The position numbers were made by a program, and so were the translations under genes. Shown piece after piece: positions 18,061 to 25,199 of a stretch of DNA of 64,000 bases. The stretch covers positions 62,001 through 126,000 of the forward strand of contig JAJCZL010000027.1 of the NCBI GenBank assembly GCA_029262415.1. Direction: 5' to 3'. This DNA comes from Deltaproteobacteria bacterium. Its GTDB lineage: Bacteria; Desulfobacterota; Binatia; UBA1149; JAJCZL01. Under the pieces are notes generated by a model that searched no databases, was not told where the DNA came from, and worked only from the letters and a program-made list of their open reading frames with translations. How positions within the stretch are numbered: position 1 is the first letter of the stretch; the number at the start of each line of letters is the position of its first letter.

Positions 18061-18459
18061 GTGCCGGTTCTTCTTCGCTACATCTTCTTTCAGGTTCCCG
18101 GTGCGGTCGTTGTCGCTGCCGCGGCGACGATTCTCCATCTCTCCTTCAGTCTTCCCAGCGGAATCGCGATCGCGATCGTCATTGGCTGGCTGATCAAAGA
18201 CGCGGTCTTGTACCGCTTCGTGCGTGAGGCCTACGTGTCGGGCGTGGCCACCGGTGTCGAGCGCCTAATCGGCCAACCCGGCGTTGCCATAGGTGACATC
18301 GAATCTGCAGGGTACGTTCGGGTTGCGGGAGAGCGCTGGCGCGCGGCTACTAGAGAGGGTGCCGGCAGAATCGCTGCCGGTGAAGACGTCAGGGTTGTCG
18401 GTTGCGAAGGCCTGCGCTTGGTTGTTGAGCGGGCTCGGCAAAGCGACGCCGGATCCTAG
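18061..18459 (+). CDS. short NfeD-like membrane protein
   Basis: A 132-residue protein. Two hydrophobic segments (about 5-28 and 31-48) are followed by an OB-fold-type C-terminal domain with the NfeD signature (LIGQPGVAIGDIESAGYVRV, then WRAATREG and VRVVGCEGLRLVVE). Short NfeD proteins are membrane partners of stomatin/flotillin-type proteins, but none is seen here. The start is GTG 18061, 15 bases after thyX. Its TAG stop (18457-18459) directly abuts the terminal repeat of the second IS remnant and lies in a CTAG, a target sequence favoured by IS5-type elements. The insertion may therefore have set or changed the C-terminus. Confidence 0.7.
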   Translation: MPVLLRYIFFQVPGAVVVAAAATILHLSFSLPSGIAIAIVIGWLIKDAVLYRFVREAYVSGVATGVERLIGQPGVAIGDIESAGYVRVAGERWRAATREGAGRIAAGEDVRVVGCEGLRLVVERARQSDAGS

Positions 18460-18866
18460 GGAAGCTCTGCACAAGTGACTGAGCGGACCGATCATCGTTC
18501 CGCCGGTGTACTTTGCGCCGAGTTATGCACATTCCGCGCGGAATGTAGCGCGGTTTCAGCTCGCGGAAGGCTCGCCGTCACGTGATGCACCCGGCCTTTG
18601 CGGTCCGTCCCCACGTGCAGCTTCATGCCGAAATACCAGGCTTTGCCCTTCATCGCCTGCTTCATCCCGGGATCAACTCCAGCAACGGCTTCCACGGTAT
18701 CACCGCGTCCATCTCGGCGAGAAATCGCTCCCGGCGCGTTATCTTTCCTTTTCTGACTCCACGCTACCGACGCAAACCTACGCTGCTCACCCATCGCACA
18801 ACCTCCTCACGAGTTGCACTCGACTTACGTACTTATCTCATTTTGAAAGACTTGTGCAGAACTTCC
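18460..18866 (-). mobile_element. decayed IS5-like element, copy 2 (407 bp, inverted)
   Basis: This is the inverted partner of the 14.2-kb element. The terminal repeats are at 18460-18477 (GGAAGCTCTGCACAAGTG) and 18849-18866 (reverse complement GGAAGTTCTGCACAAGTC). On the minus strand the transposase remnant begins [14 protein letters not shown] at 18794. In another frame it keeps KITRRERFLAEMDAV, then jumps to [19 protein letters not shown]. The deletion points differ from those in copy 1, although both share about 110 bp at each end and nearly the same final length. The left flank is CTAG; the right flank CTCC does not match it. Not autonomous. Confidence 0.85.
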
Positions 18867-18911
18867 CTCCTGCTGATGCTATCGCGCCGACGGGGCTTTT
18901 GTCTGGGCGCT

Positions 18912-20120
18912 TCAGCGCAACTCTGCCGGGGTTTGTTTCTCGACGAAACTCTTGGCGACGAACAGCGCAGCGGTACTGGGCAGAAACCGCGACAGGTTGG
19001 CGAGGAAATAGTTCTTCCACCCGGATATCACTGTCGGCTGACGGCCGAGCGCGGCGAACGCAGTGTCGACCACGTCGGCCGGCGGTTCGCCGCGCTCGCG
19101 GTTTATCTCGCCGGCGACTTCGACGAACTCGGTATCGACCGGCCCCGGCTCGACGGTGAGCACATCGATGCCGTCTTCGCGCAGTTCGCACCAAAGTGCT
19201 TCGCCGAGTCGGCTGTCGAAGGCCTTTGTCGCCGAGTACAGCCCGTGCAGAGGTAGCGACTGCCTGCCTGCGATCGAACTGGTAAACACGATCGCGCCGC
19301 GGCCGCGTTCACGCATGCCTTGCACCAGCGCACTTGTCAGCATGACCGGGGCGACGCAGTTGACCTGAATCAACTGCTTCATTCGTGCTGCGTCGAGCTT
19401 GTCGAAGCGTCCGGCGTAGCCGAGCCCGGCGTTGTTGATCAAGATTGAAATCTCGGTGTCTTTGAGTGACTCTACGAGTCGCTCTGCGCCGGTAGGCTTG
19501 GACAGATCCGCGACGGCGATTTTGGTCTGCACTCCGTAGTGATCCTCGAGTTCCTTAGCCAATTCGGTCAATCGCGGTTTGCGCCGCGCGCTCAGCACAC
19601 AGGAGACACCCTCACGCGCCAACGCGCGGGCGAACTCGGTTCCGATGCCTGCCGATGCACCGGTAACGAGCGCCCACTCGCCGTAGCGGTCGCGCATCAA
19701 CGGCCGGCGCTTACCGAACTGGTCTTGTGAATCCCACAGTGCCCTGGCGATAAGCACGAAGAACATCGTGACCGGGATGCCGAACAGCCACCCCGGCGCT
19801 CCGCCGACGTGCACGAGGTAGTAGACGACCATCGAAAACGCCACCTGCGCGACGTAGAGAGCCGCCCACGGCCACATCCACGCGCGCATTCGCCAAAACC
19901 CGTACAGTCCGAGTCCGTATACCGCCCAATGCAGCAGTGCTGTGAACTTGGCAGCGCCTCCGCGGATGATGATGCCGAACCAGACCTCGTGATCTTCCGC
20001 GATCGGCTTGATCAGCAAGTCGTAGGGCATGTACACGAAAGTCATGAATGCACAGAAGAACATCAGGATGTTCATCCACCAAGGTCTGCGATCGAGTACG
20101 TCTCTCCACCAACTTTCCAT
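18912..20120 (-). CDS. short-chain dehydrogenase with N-terminal membrane domain
   Basis: A 402-residue fusion. Residues about 15-135 form four hydrophobic helices. Residues about 148-402 are a classical SDR with TGASAGIG nucleotide motif (about 155-162), NNAG, catalytic Ser in FTSSIAG, and YSATK (Tyr/Lys). The SDR part is closest in style to the DltE/SDH7b-like group acting on lipid-type substrates, so a membrane-bound lipid or ketone reductase is plausible (inference). The start is ATG 20120. It reads toward the IS remnant, with 45 bases between its stop and the element. The transcript is probably single. Confidence 0.85.
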   Translation of the reverse strand: MESWWRDVLDRRPWWMNILMFFCAFMTFVYMPYDLLIKPIAEDHEVWFGIIIRGGAAKFTALLHWAVYGLGLYGFWRMRAWMWPWAALYVAQVAFSMVVYYLVHVGGAPGWLFGIPVTMFFVLIARALWDSQDQFGKRRPLMRDRYGEWALVTGASAGIGTEFARALAREGVSCVLSARRKPRLTELAKELEDHYGVQTKIAVADLSKPTGAERLVESLKDTEISILINNAGLGYAGRFDKLDAARMKQLIQVNCVAPVMLTSALVQGMRERGRGAIVFTSSIAGRQSLPLHGLYSATKAFDSRLGEALWCELREDGIDVLTVEPGPVDTEFVEVAGEINRERGEPPADVVDTAFAALGRQPTVISGWKNYFLANLSRFLPSTAALFVAKSFVEKQTPAELR

Positions 20121-20249
20121 GCTTAGCTCCTGTGCCCCCAGCCCGGCCCAGTTCTATCCGGTGAACCCCGGCTTTCACAAGGTCGAGGCTCGAGAGCACC
20201 CTCAAGGTGTCCGCAAACGAGAGAGGGGCGAGTGCTGGGCCAAGGTTTA

Positions 20250-20403
20250 GGCGGGCGCCGCAGCCCGTGTTGGGGCGGCGAGCCGAGTTCGCAAAGTCGC
20301 GGCGGGCCGAACCAGGGAACGCCGGCGCGCCAAATGGTTTGGCGGGGGCCGCTGCCCGTGTTGGGGCGGCGTGCCGTGATCGCAAAGTCGCGACGGCCGT
20401 ACC
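20250..20403. repeat. two direct repeats of about 63 bp, 91-bp period
   Basis: Units at 20250-20312 and 20341-20403 share GGCGGG.GCCGC, then GCCCGTGTTGGGGCGGCG, GCAAAGTCGCG and GGCCG.ACC in the same order, with only scattered substitutions. Each contains a GC-rich inverted repeat able to fold (GCCGC...GCGGC). They fill most of the gap between the SDR and GST genes and encode nothing recognisable. Function unknown; a dispersed intergenic (REP/RIP-like) repeat is possible. Confidence 0.75.
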
Positions 20404-20439
20404 TCGTTAGGGCCGACGAGACTATTGATTTCGCGGGTC

Positions 20440-21090
20440 TTAGGCAGCGACTGAGAACTGCGGCGCTTCTTCGTCGATAAGCGCTTTGAACGAAGGGCGT
20501 TCCATCATCTTGGCGACGTAGCCGGCAAGTTTCGGGTACTTGTTCGCGTCGATGGTTTCGCCGGCGTGACGCAAGTTCACCATCGGCGAGGTGATACCGA
20601 TGTCGGCAACCGAGAAGGCATCGCCGACCAAGTAGTCACTCGCGCCAATCTGGCTGTCGAGCCAGGCGAACAGCGGCGGGATCGTCTCGCTGAGCGCTTG
20701 GGTCACGGCCGCTTCATCGGTCTGTTGCCCCATCATCCGCGGTCCAACGATGCGTTGAAAAAACACCGTGCCGGTGGCTGCGACGAGCGCCGAGTCGCCG
20801 TACTCTTCGAAGAACAGTGCGCGCGCCGCGTCTTCGGGGTCTGACGGGATCAGAGCCGGTTCGGGTTTGACGCGTTCGAGGTACTGGATGATCACCGAGG
20901 AGTCGGGGATGTGTACTCCGTTGTCGGTCGTGTAGCAGGGTACCTTACCCAGCGGGCTCATCGCTTTGTATTCAGCGGATACACCGAACGGTATCACGGG
21001 GTCGTGTTCGTAGCTGATTCCTTTCTCCGCGAGTGCGACGCGTACCTTCCGTACGAAAGGTGATGCATTAATTCCATGTAGTACGCCCAT
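20440..21090 (-). CDS. glutathione S-transferase family protein
   Basis: A 216-residue GST. The N-terminal thioredoxin-fold half (about 1-80) has NASPFVRKVRVALAEKG, where Ser of ASPF is at the catalytic position, then cis-Pro KVPCY and the glutathione-binding PDSSVIIQYLE. The C-terminal helical half contains the GDAFSVADIGITSP N-capping motif. Members conjugate or isomerise electrophiles; the substrate is unknown. The start ATG 21090 has AAGGAG upstream. It lies 13 bases after the HxlR-type regulator on the same strand, so regulator and enzyme are probably one unit induced by the same stress. Confidence 0.92.
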   Translation of the reverse strand: MGVLHGINASPFVRKVRVALAEKGISYEHDPVIPFGVSAEYKAMSPLGKVPCYTTDNGVHIPDSSVIIQYLERVKPEPALIPSDPEDAARALFFEEYGDSALVAATGTVFFQRIVGPRMMGQQTDEAAVTQALSETIPPLFAWLDSQIGASDYLVGDAFSVADIGITSPMVNLRHAGETIDANKYPKLAGYVAKMMERPSFKALIDEEAPQFSVAA

Positions 21091-21103
21091 TGCTTTGTTC
21101 TCC

Positions 21104-21802
21104 TTAGTGTTGTTGGTCGGGCAGCGAGTTTAGGCCTTCTGCGGCAGCAGGGAAGTAGGCCCGGAAAAGGTTGGGGATTTGCAGCACGGCGTCGTCGTCT
21201 CCTTCGACCGACAGGCGTCCTTCGCGTACGGCCTGCGCGGCGTCGCAGTGACCGCCTGCGACGGCTAAGATGTCGTGTGCATTCCCGCTTACGGTGGCTT
21301 GCGCGTCGGCGTGTCCGTCGATGACGCTGGTGCCATTTTCGCCGCCGACGATGTGGCAGCGGCAGACCGTTGCACCGTCGAGGCATACAATATTTATGCG
21401 CACCGTCGGTGTAGCGACCTCGGAGGCGAGCATGCGCAAATAAAATCCGATCATCGTGGCGGCGGGCTGTTCACCGGGTTCGGCGGGCATCAGGAAGCGT
21501 GCACCCCAACGACCGAGTTCGCGGATCGCGGGCAGCAACTCGCGCCCGGCTTCGGCCAGTTCGTAGACCGTTGAGGCTGCCGGTGGTTTTAAGACGGTTT
21601 TTCGAATCACCCCGGCTGCTTCGAGTGTGGCCAGACGCTGGGTGAGTACACTCGGACTGACCTCGCCGAGTCCACGGCGCAGATCGCTGAAGCGTTGCGG
21701 GCCGAACAAGAGTTCGCGGATGATCAAAAGGTTCCAACGCTCGCAGAGGATCTCGGCGGCCCTGGCCAGGGCGCAGAACTGCGGATAACGAAAGGGTGGC
21801 AC
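21104..21802 (-). CDS. HxlR-family transcriptional regulator with SCP2-like C-terminal domain
   Basis: A 232-residue protein. Residues about 12-105 are an HxlR winged helix (CERWNLLIIRELLFGPQRFSDLRRGLG, VLTQRLATLEAAGVI, YELAEAGREL). HxlR regulators answer electrophiles such as aldehydes and quinones. Residues about 130-225 resemble a sterol-carrier/SCP2-like domain seen in this subgroup, which may bind a hydrophobic effector. Cys residues in ALARAAEILCERW match the redox-sensing region. The gene is divergent from a VOC protein and upstream of a GST, a natural regulon. An AT-rich palindrome lies in the divergent gap. Start chosen at 21802; it is the first in frame. Confidence 0.87.
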   Translation of the reverse strand: MPPFRYPQFCALARAAEILCERWNLLIIRELLFGPQRFSDLRRGLGEVSPSVLTQRLATLEAAGVIRKTVLKPPAASTVYELAEAGRELLPAIRELGRWGARFLMPAEPGEQPAATMIGFYLRMLASEVATPTVRINIVCLDGATVCRCHIVGGENGTSVIDGHADAQATVSGNAHDILAVAGGHCDAAQAVREGRLSVEGDDDAVLQIPNLFRAYFPAAAEGLNSLPDQQH

Positions 21803-21845
21803 AGGCGGACGATGGCGTCCCGCACTACTAAAGTCAAATCAGGTA

Positions 21846-21855
21846 GTTTTAAAAC
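21846..21855. promoter_or_regulatory. AT-rich palindrome in the HxlR/VOC divergent gap
   Basis: A perfect 10-bp palindrome GTTTTAAAAC stands out in otherwise GC-rich sequence between the divergent HxlR-type and VOC genes, flanked by GGTA and CGTAC. It is a reasonable operator or promoter core for self-regulation by the HxlR protein. A 15-bp tandem pair (GGGTACGGTGGTGG units at 21891 and 21906) follows nearby. Confidence 0.3.
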
Positions 21856-21944
21856 CGTACAAGCCTGTTTGCCACCCCGCCAGCCGGCGAGGGTACGGTG
21901 GTGGCGGGTACGGTGGTGGACTGCCTCTAGAGGAGGGGAACCGG

Positions 21945-22355
21945 GTGGAATTGGTACTAGATCACATTGTTCTAAACGTTCGAGACGTCGAAGCAGCGCT
22001 TACGTTTTACACCCGGGTGTTGGGGTTGACCCCAGAACGAGTCGAAGAGTACCGGCGAGGGCACGTCCCGTTCCCATCGGTGCGGCTGAGCAAAAACACC
22101 ATCCTCGACCTGCTGCCGGAGCAGTGGTGGAGCGCGAGCGAAGCGCACGATGAGCAGCGTACACCGAATATGAATCACTTCTGCATGGCGATGGAGAAGC
22201 AGGAGTGGCAGGACGTGTGTGACAAAATCGCGCTCGCCGACGTGGCGGTCGACAAGGGGCCAATGAATCTATTTGGCGCGCGCGGGGACGGCGTCTCGAT
22301 TTATGTCACCGATCCAGCCGGCAACCGGGTCGAGCTGCGCTACTACGAACCTTGA
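21945..22355 (+). CDS. VOC (glyoxalase/dioxygenase) superfamily protein
   Basis: A 136-residue single-module VOC protein. It has the typical N-terminal LDHIVLNVRDVEAALTFYTRVLG, a metal-ligand-type His in MNHFCMAM, and the end DPAGNRVELRYYEP with the expected Glu. Members include glyoxalase I, fosfomycin thiol transferases and extradiol-dioxygenase-type enzymes. The closeness to a GST and an HxlR regulator favours detoxification (inference). The GTG start at 21945 aligns with the family N-terminus and has GAGGGGA upstream. Confidence 0.88.
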   Translation: MELVLDHIVLNVRDVEAALTFYTRVLGLTPERVEEYRRGHVPFPSVRLSKNTILDLLPEQWWSASEAHDEQRTPNMNHFCMAMEKQEWQDVCDKIALADVAVDKGPMNLFGARGDGVSIYVTDPAGNRVELRYYEP

Positions 22356-22573
22356 GCGAGACTTTCGTGGCCGGCGCCTCGCAGTGTCGCCCCCTGAGGG
22401 GTATTTCGACCGCTTGGTGAGCAATTTCCCGCATACTGGACGCCGATGTGAGATCCTATGCGTAGTGAGGGGCCGCAGCGAGTCGGGAGTTTTCAGCCGG
22501 TGACTTTCCGTCTATCGTCTACGGATTGATCGCCGGGAGACACCCTGGCGAGCACGCCTCATCGGGCCGTTCA

Positions 22574-23704
22574 GTGAATCCGAGCGAATCTGCAAACATC
22601 CCGCGCTGGTGCGGTCAGCACGGTTACTACGAGGTGTGGTTCCTCGTCGTCTTCGAACCGGAGACCGAACGCGCGTACTGGCTGCGCTATTCCTTGTTTA
22701 CACCCGCGCCCGGTATCGAGGGTACAAGCAAGGCGGTGGTATGGACCGCGTGCTTCGATGCGGCGGCTACCGAAGCGGCTTTCGGGTTCAAAAACACTTA
22801 CAACCTACACGAGCTTGACCGCGGATTGACGGCGCAGTTCGGCATCGAAATAGGGCCTTGCCGCTTGGGGCATGGGTACGCCGAGGGGCACGCGGCCTCT
22901 GAATGGCATCACCTTCGCTGGGATCTCACCTTCGAGCCCGCGGCTGAAGTCGTCTCGCGTGAACCGGCGTTGGCTGCGATGTTAGCGGCTGCAACCATCG
23001 TCGAACGCGCCAACGCTGAGGTCTTGTTCAACGGTCGTTTGGTCGTCGACGGCGTCGAACGCGTGTTGGAGAACGCTCCGGGGATCCAGTACCACATACA
23101 TGGAACCGCGCGCCCCGAGAGTCTGCGCTGGCTGTACTGTGCTAAGTTCGACCAGCACCCGAATGCGTTGCTCGAGGCCTACAGTGTAGTTCCCTCAGGC
23201 CGTGCGATGGGAGTGATTGCAGTGCCCGAAGTGACGCCCGTGTATTGGCGAGACGCCGAAGTCTTTGACGGCACCTCGGCGACTGCGGCGTTGGCGTCCT
23301 CGTGCGAACGCGTCGGACCGCACGAGCTTCGTTTTATCTCTCGTTCTCCGCTGCGAACGCTGACGGCGCGCGCGTGGGCCGATCCGGCCGCGTTTGTCGG
23401 ATACGTTTACCGCGATCCCGGCGGTCGCGATCTATACGTCGCCCAATCCGACATCGCTTCGTGCGAGGTCGAGTTTCACCACCGGCGGTTTCCCTTCGGC
23501 GAGTGGCAGCGCGGAGAGCGTGTGACCTCGCACGCGGGCGCTGCGCTCGAGATCCACGGAACCGATCCGGTGCAGGGAATTGCCTATATTCCCTGGGATG
23601 CCGATCACCTTGAAGACCCGGTGCTCAAACCGGTGCGCGAAGAAGGCGGTGATTCGGGTCATCCGCAAGCCGGCAAACCGACTTACCCTGGACAGCGGCC
23701 GTGA
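22574..23704 (+). CDS. unknown protein, possibly calycin/CrtC-like, upstream of ECF sigma
   Basis: About 376 residues, no signal peptide or membrane helix. It is rich in Trp, Tyr, His and beta-type sequence (YEVWFLVVFEPETERAYWLRYSLFTP, HHLRWDLTFEP, HIHGTARPESLRWLYCAKF). This resembles the double-calycin AttH/CrtC/tocopherol-cyclase-like proteins in style but without a motif I can fix. The start is uncertain: GTG 22574 is chosen, and TTG 22526 would add 16 residues. Its stop overlaps the GTG start of the sigma factor (GTGA), so it is co-translated with sigma and anti-sigma. Confidence 0.6.
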   Translation: MNPSESANIPRWCGQHGYYEVWFLVVFEPETERAYWLRYSLFTPAPGIEGTSKAVVWTACFDAAATEAAFGFKNTYNLHELDRGLTAQFGIEIGPCRLGHGYAEGHAASEWHHLRWDLTFEPAAEVVSREPALAAMLAAATIVERANAEVLFNGRLVVDGVERVLENAPGIQYHIHGTARPESLRWLYCAKFDQHPNALLEAYSVVPSGRAMGVIAVPEVTPVYWRDAEVFDGTSATAALASSCERVGPHELRFISRSPLRTLTARAWADPAAFVGYVYRDPGGRDLYVAQSDIASCEVEFHHRRFPFGEWQRGERVTSHAGAALEIHGTDPVQGIAYIPWDADHLEDPVLKPVREEGGDSGHPQAGKPTYPGQRP

Positions 23705-24285
23705 CCAGAACTCGCCGAACACAACTGCCGATGCCGCCGGATCACCAGCTGATCCGGCGCGTGCGCGACGGTGATGCAGGTGCATTCGAGACTCTTTATG
23801 ACCGTCACGCGGGCTACGTTCTTGCCCTTGCGTTGCGCCTGGTGCGCAACCGTGAAGAAGCCGATGAGATCTTGCAGGCAGTGTTCGGGCAGCTATGGGA
23901 CGGGGATGTGCTTTACGACGAACGACGTGGCCGCTTTACCACTTGGCTCTTTGCGCTCGCTCGCAGCCGCAGCCTCGACAAGCTACGTGCGGTGGGCCGT
24001 GGCACGGCAACCTCGGAAGTTGACGGGGAAGAGCTGCCTTCAGGAGAAACCGCTCCAGGGATCGACGCCTACACGTATGAGCGCATTGATTGTGCGCGCA
24101 GAGCGCTCGGAGTTCTCCCGCAAGATCAGCGCAATGCGATCGAACTCTGCTTCTTCGAAGGGCTGACGCACAGAGAAGCAGCGGATAAGCTCGACCAATC
24201 GTTGGACACCGTCAAGGGTCTCATCAAGTCGGCAATGGACAAGATGCGTGCGGCGTTACGCGAGCTGACGGCGGGGGCGGTATGA
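23701..24285 (+). CDS. ECF-type RNA polymerase sigma factor
   Basis: A 194-residue sigma-70 family ECF factor. Region 2 is FETLYDRHAGYVLALALRL, EEADEILQAVF and FTTWLFALARSRSLDKLR. Region 4 is LPQDQRNAIELCFFEGLTHREAADKL with the VKGLIKSAMDKM recognition helix. The arrangement with an RskA-like partner is that of ECF19/SigK-type pairs. The start is GTG 23701. It overlaps the unknown gene upstream by four bases and the anti-sigma gene downstream by four bases (ATGA), so expression of all three is coupled. Confidence 0.93.
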   Translation: MTRTRRTQLPMPPDHQLIRRVRDGDAGAFETLYDRHAGYVLALALRLVRNREEADEILQAVFGQLWDGDVLYDERRGRFTTWLFALARSRSLDKLRAVGRGTATSEVDGEELPSGETAPGIDAYTYERIDCARRALGVLPQDQRNAIELCFFEGLTHREAADKLDQSLDTVKGLIKSAMDKMRAALRELTAGAV

Positions 24286-25151
24286 TCGCGCATGACGAAC
24301 TCCTGAGCCGAGTCTCGCTTCATGCGATCGGAGCGCTCGACGGCGACGAGCTACGTGAACTGCGCCGGCATCTGGCTGAGGGTTGTGAGACCTGCAACGC
24401 GGCGTTGCTCGAGGCCGAGGGCCTCGCCGGCGATCTGACCTATGGCTTGGACCCGGTGCAACCTTCGGAGGTCTCGCGCAGACTGCTCGTGAACCGCGTG
24501 CGTGCCGAGGCTGCACGACCGACGCGGGCGGGTAACCCGGCGACAGCCGGGCCGTCGATACCGGGCTGGATGCCGTGGCTTGCCGCTGCAGCGGTCGTCG
24601 TCGCCGCGTTCCTGGGCACACAAGTGCGCTCTCTCGACCAGCGTCTGCGTGACGAACAAGTGCGCGCGGAGCGGCTCGAGACGCAAGCCCTGCGACTGGC
24701 TGGTGACACCAAGCGGTACGCCTCTGAAGCCGAAGCGCTGCGCAACGCGGCGAGTCAGCTCGACGGCCAGTTTGCCAATGTCGAGGCCGTGATCGAGACG
24801 CTGACTTCACCATCGACGGTTCCCGTTGCGCTCGGGGGTAAAGGCGCAGCCAAGGAGGCCAAGGCGCGCGCATTCTTGGATCCGGACCGGCGCCGTTTGT
24901 TCTTGTACGTCTACGATCTGCCCGAGTTGCCCAAAGACCGGACCTACCAACTTTGGGTGATTGTCGAGGACAATCCGGTAAGCGCCGGCGTATTCGAGAC
25001 CGACGAGAACGGCAGCACGCGCTTCAGGGCCGATGAAATTCCCAAATGGAAGGGCAAGGGCGCTATCACGATTGCGGTTAGCGAAGAGCCCGCGGGCGGG
25101 GCTCCGCAGCCAACCGGTTCGATCATGCTCGCCGGCACCACTGGGTCTTAG
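24282..25151 (+). CDS. anti-sigma factor (RskA/anti-sigma-K type)
   Basis: A 289-residue membrane protein. The N-terminal zinc-binding anti-sigma (ZAS) helix has HLAEGCETC (H-x3-C-x2-C, about 31-38). A single membrane helix is at about 96-112 (WLAAAAVVVAAFLG), followed by a coiled-coil-like stretch. The extracytoplasmic anti-sigma-K domain is at about 175-289 (RRLFLYVYDLPELPKDRTYQLWVIVED, AGVFETDENG, ITIAVSEEP). It would hold the ECF sigma at the membrane until released by proteolysis or a redox signal. ATG 24282 overlaps the sigma stop. Confidence 0.92.
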   Translation: MIAHDELLSRVSLHAIGALDGDELRELRRHLAEGCETCNAALLEAEGLAGDLTYGLDPVQPSEVSRRLLVNRVRAEAARPTRAGNPATAGPSIPGWMPWLAAAAVVVAAFLGTQVRSLDQRLRDEQVRAERLETQALRLAGDTKRYASEAEALRNAASQLDGQFANVEAVIETLTSPSTVPVALGGKGAAKEAKARAFLDPDRRRLFLYVYDLPELPKDRTYQLWVIVEDNPVSAGVFETDENGSTRFRADEIPKWKGKGAITIAVSEEPAGGAPQPTGSIMLAGTTGS

Positions 25152-25199
25152 CGGTTAGACGACTTCGCCTCACCGCTGGTTCGTGGCAAATTCCAGGTC

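Noticed and set aside
14655-18459. Active composite transposon
   Set aside because: Both flanking elements have lost most of the transposase, and no transposase or passenger resistance gene is present. Past movement as a unit stays only a hypothesis.
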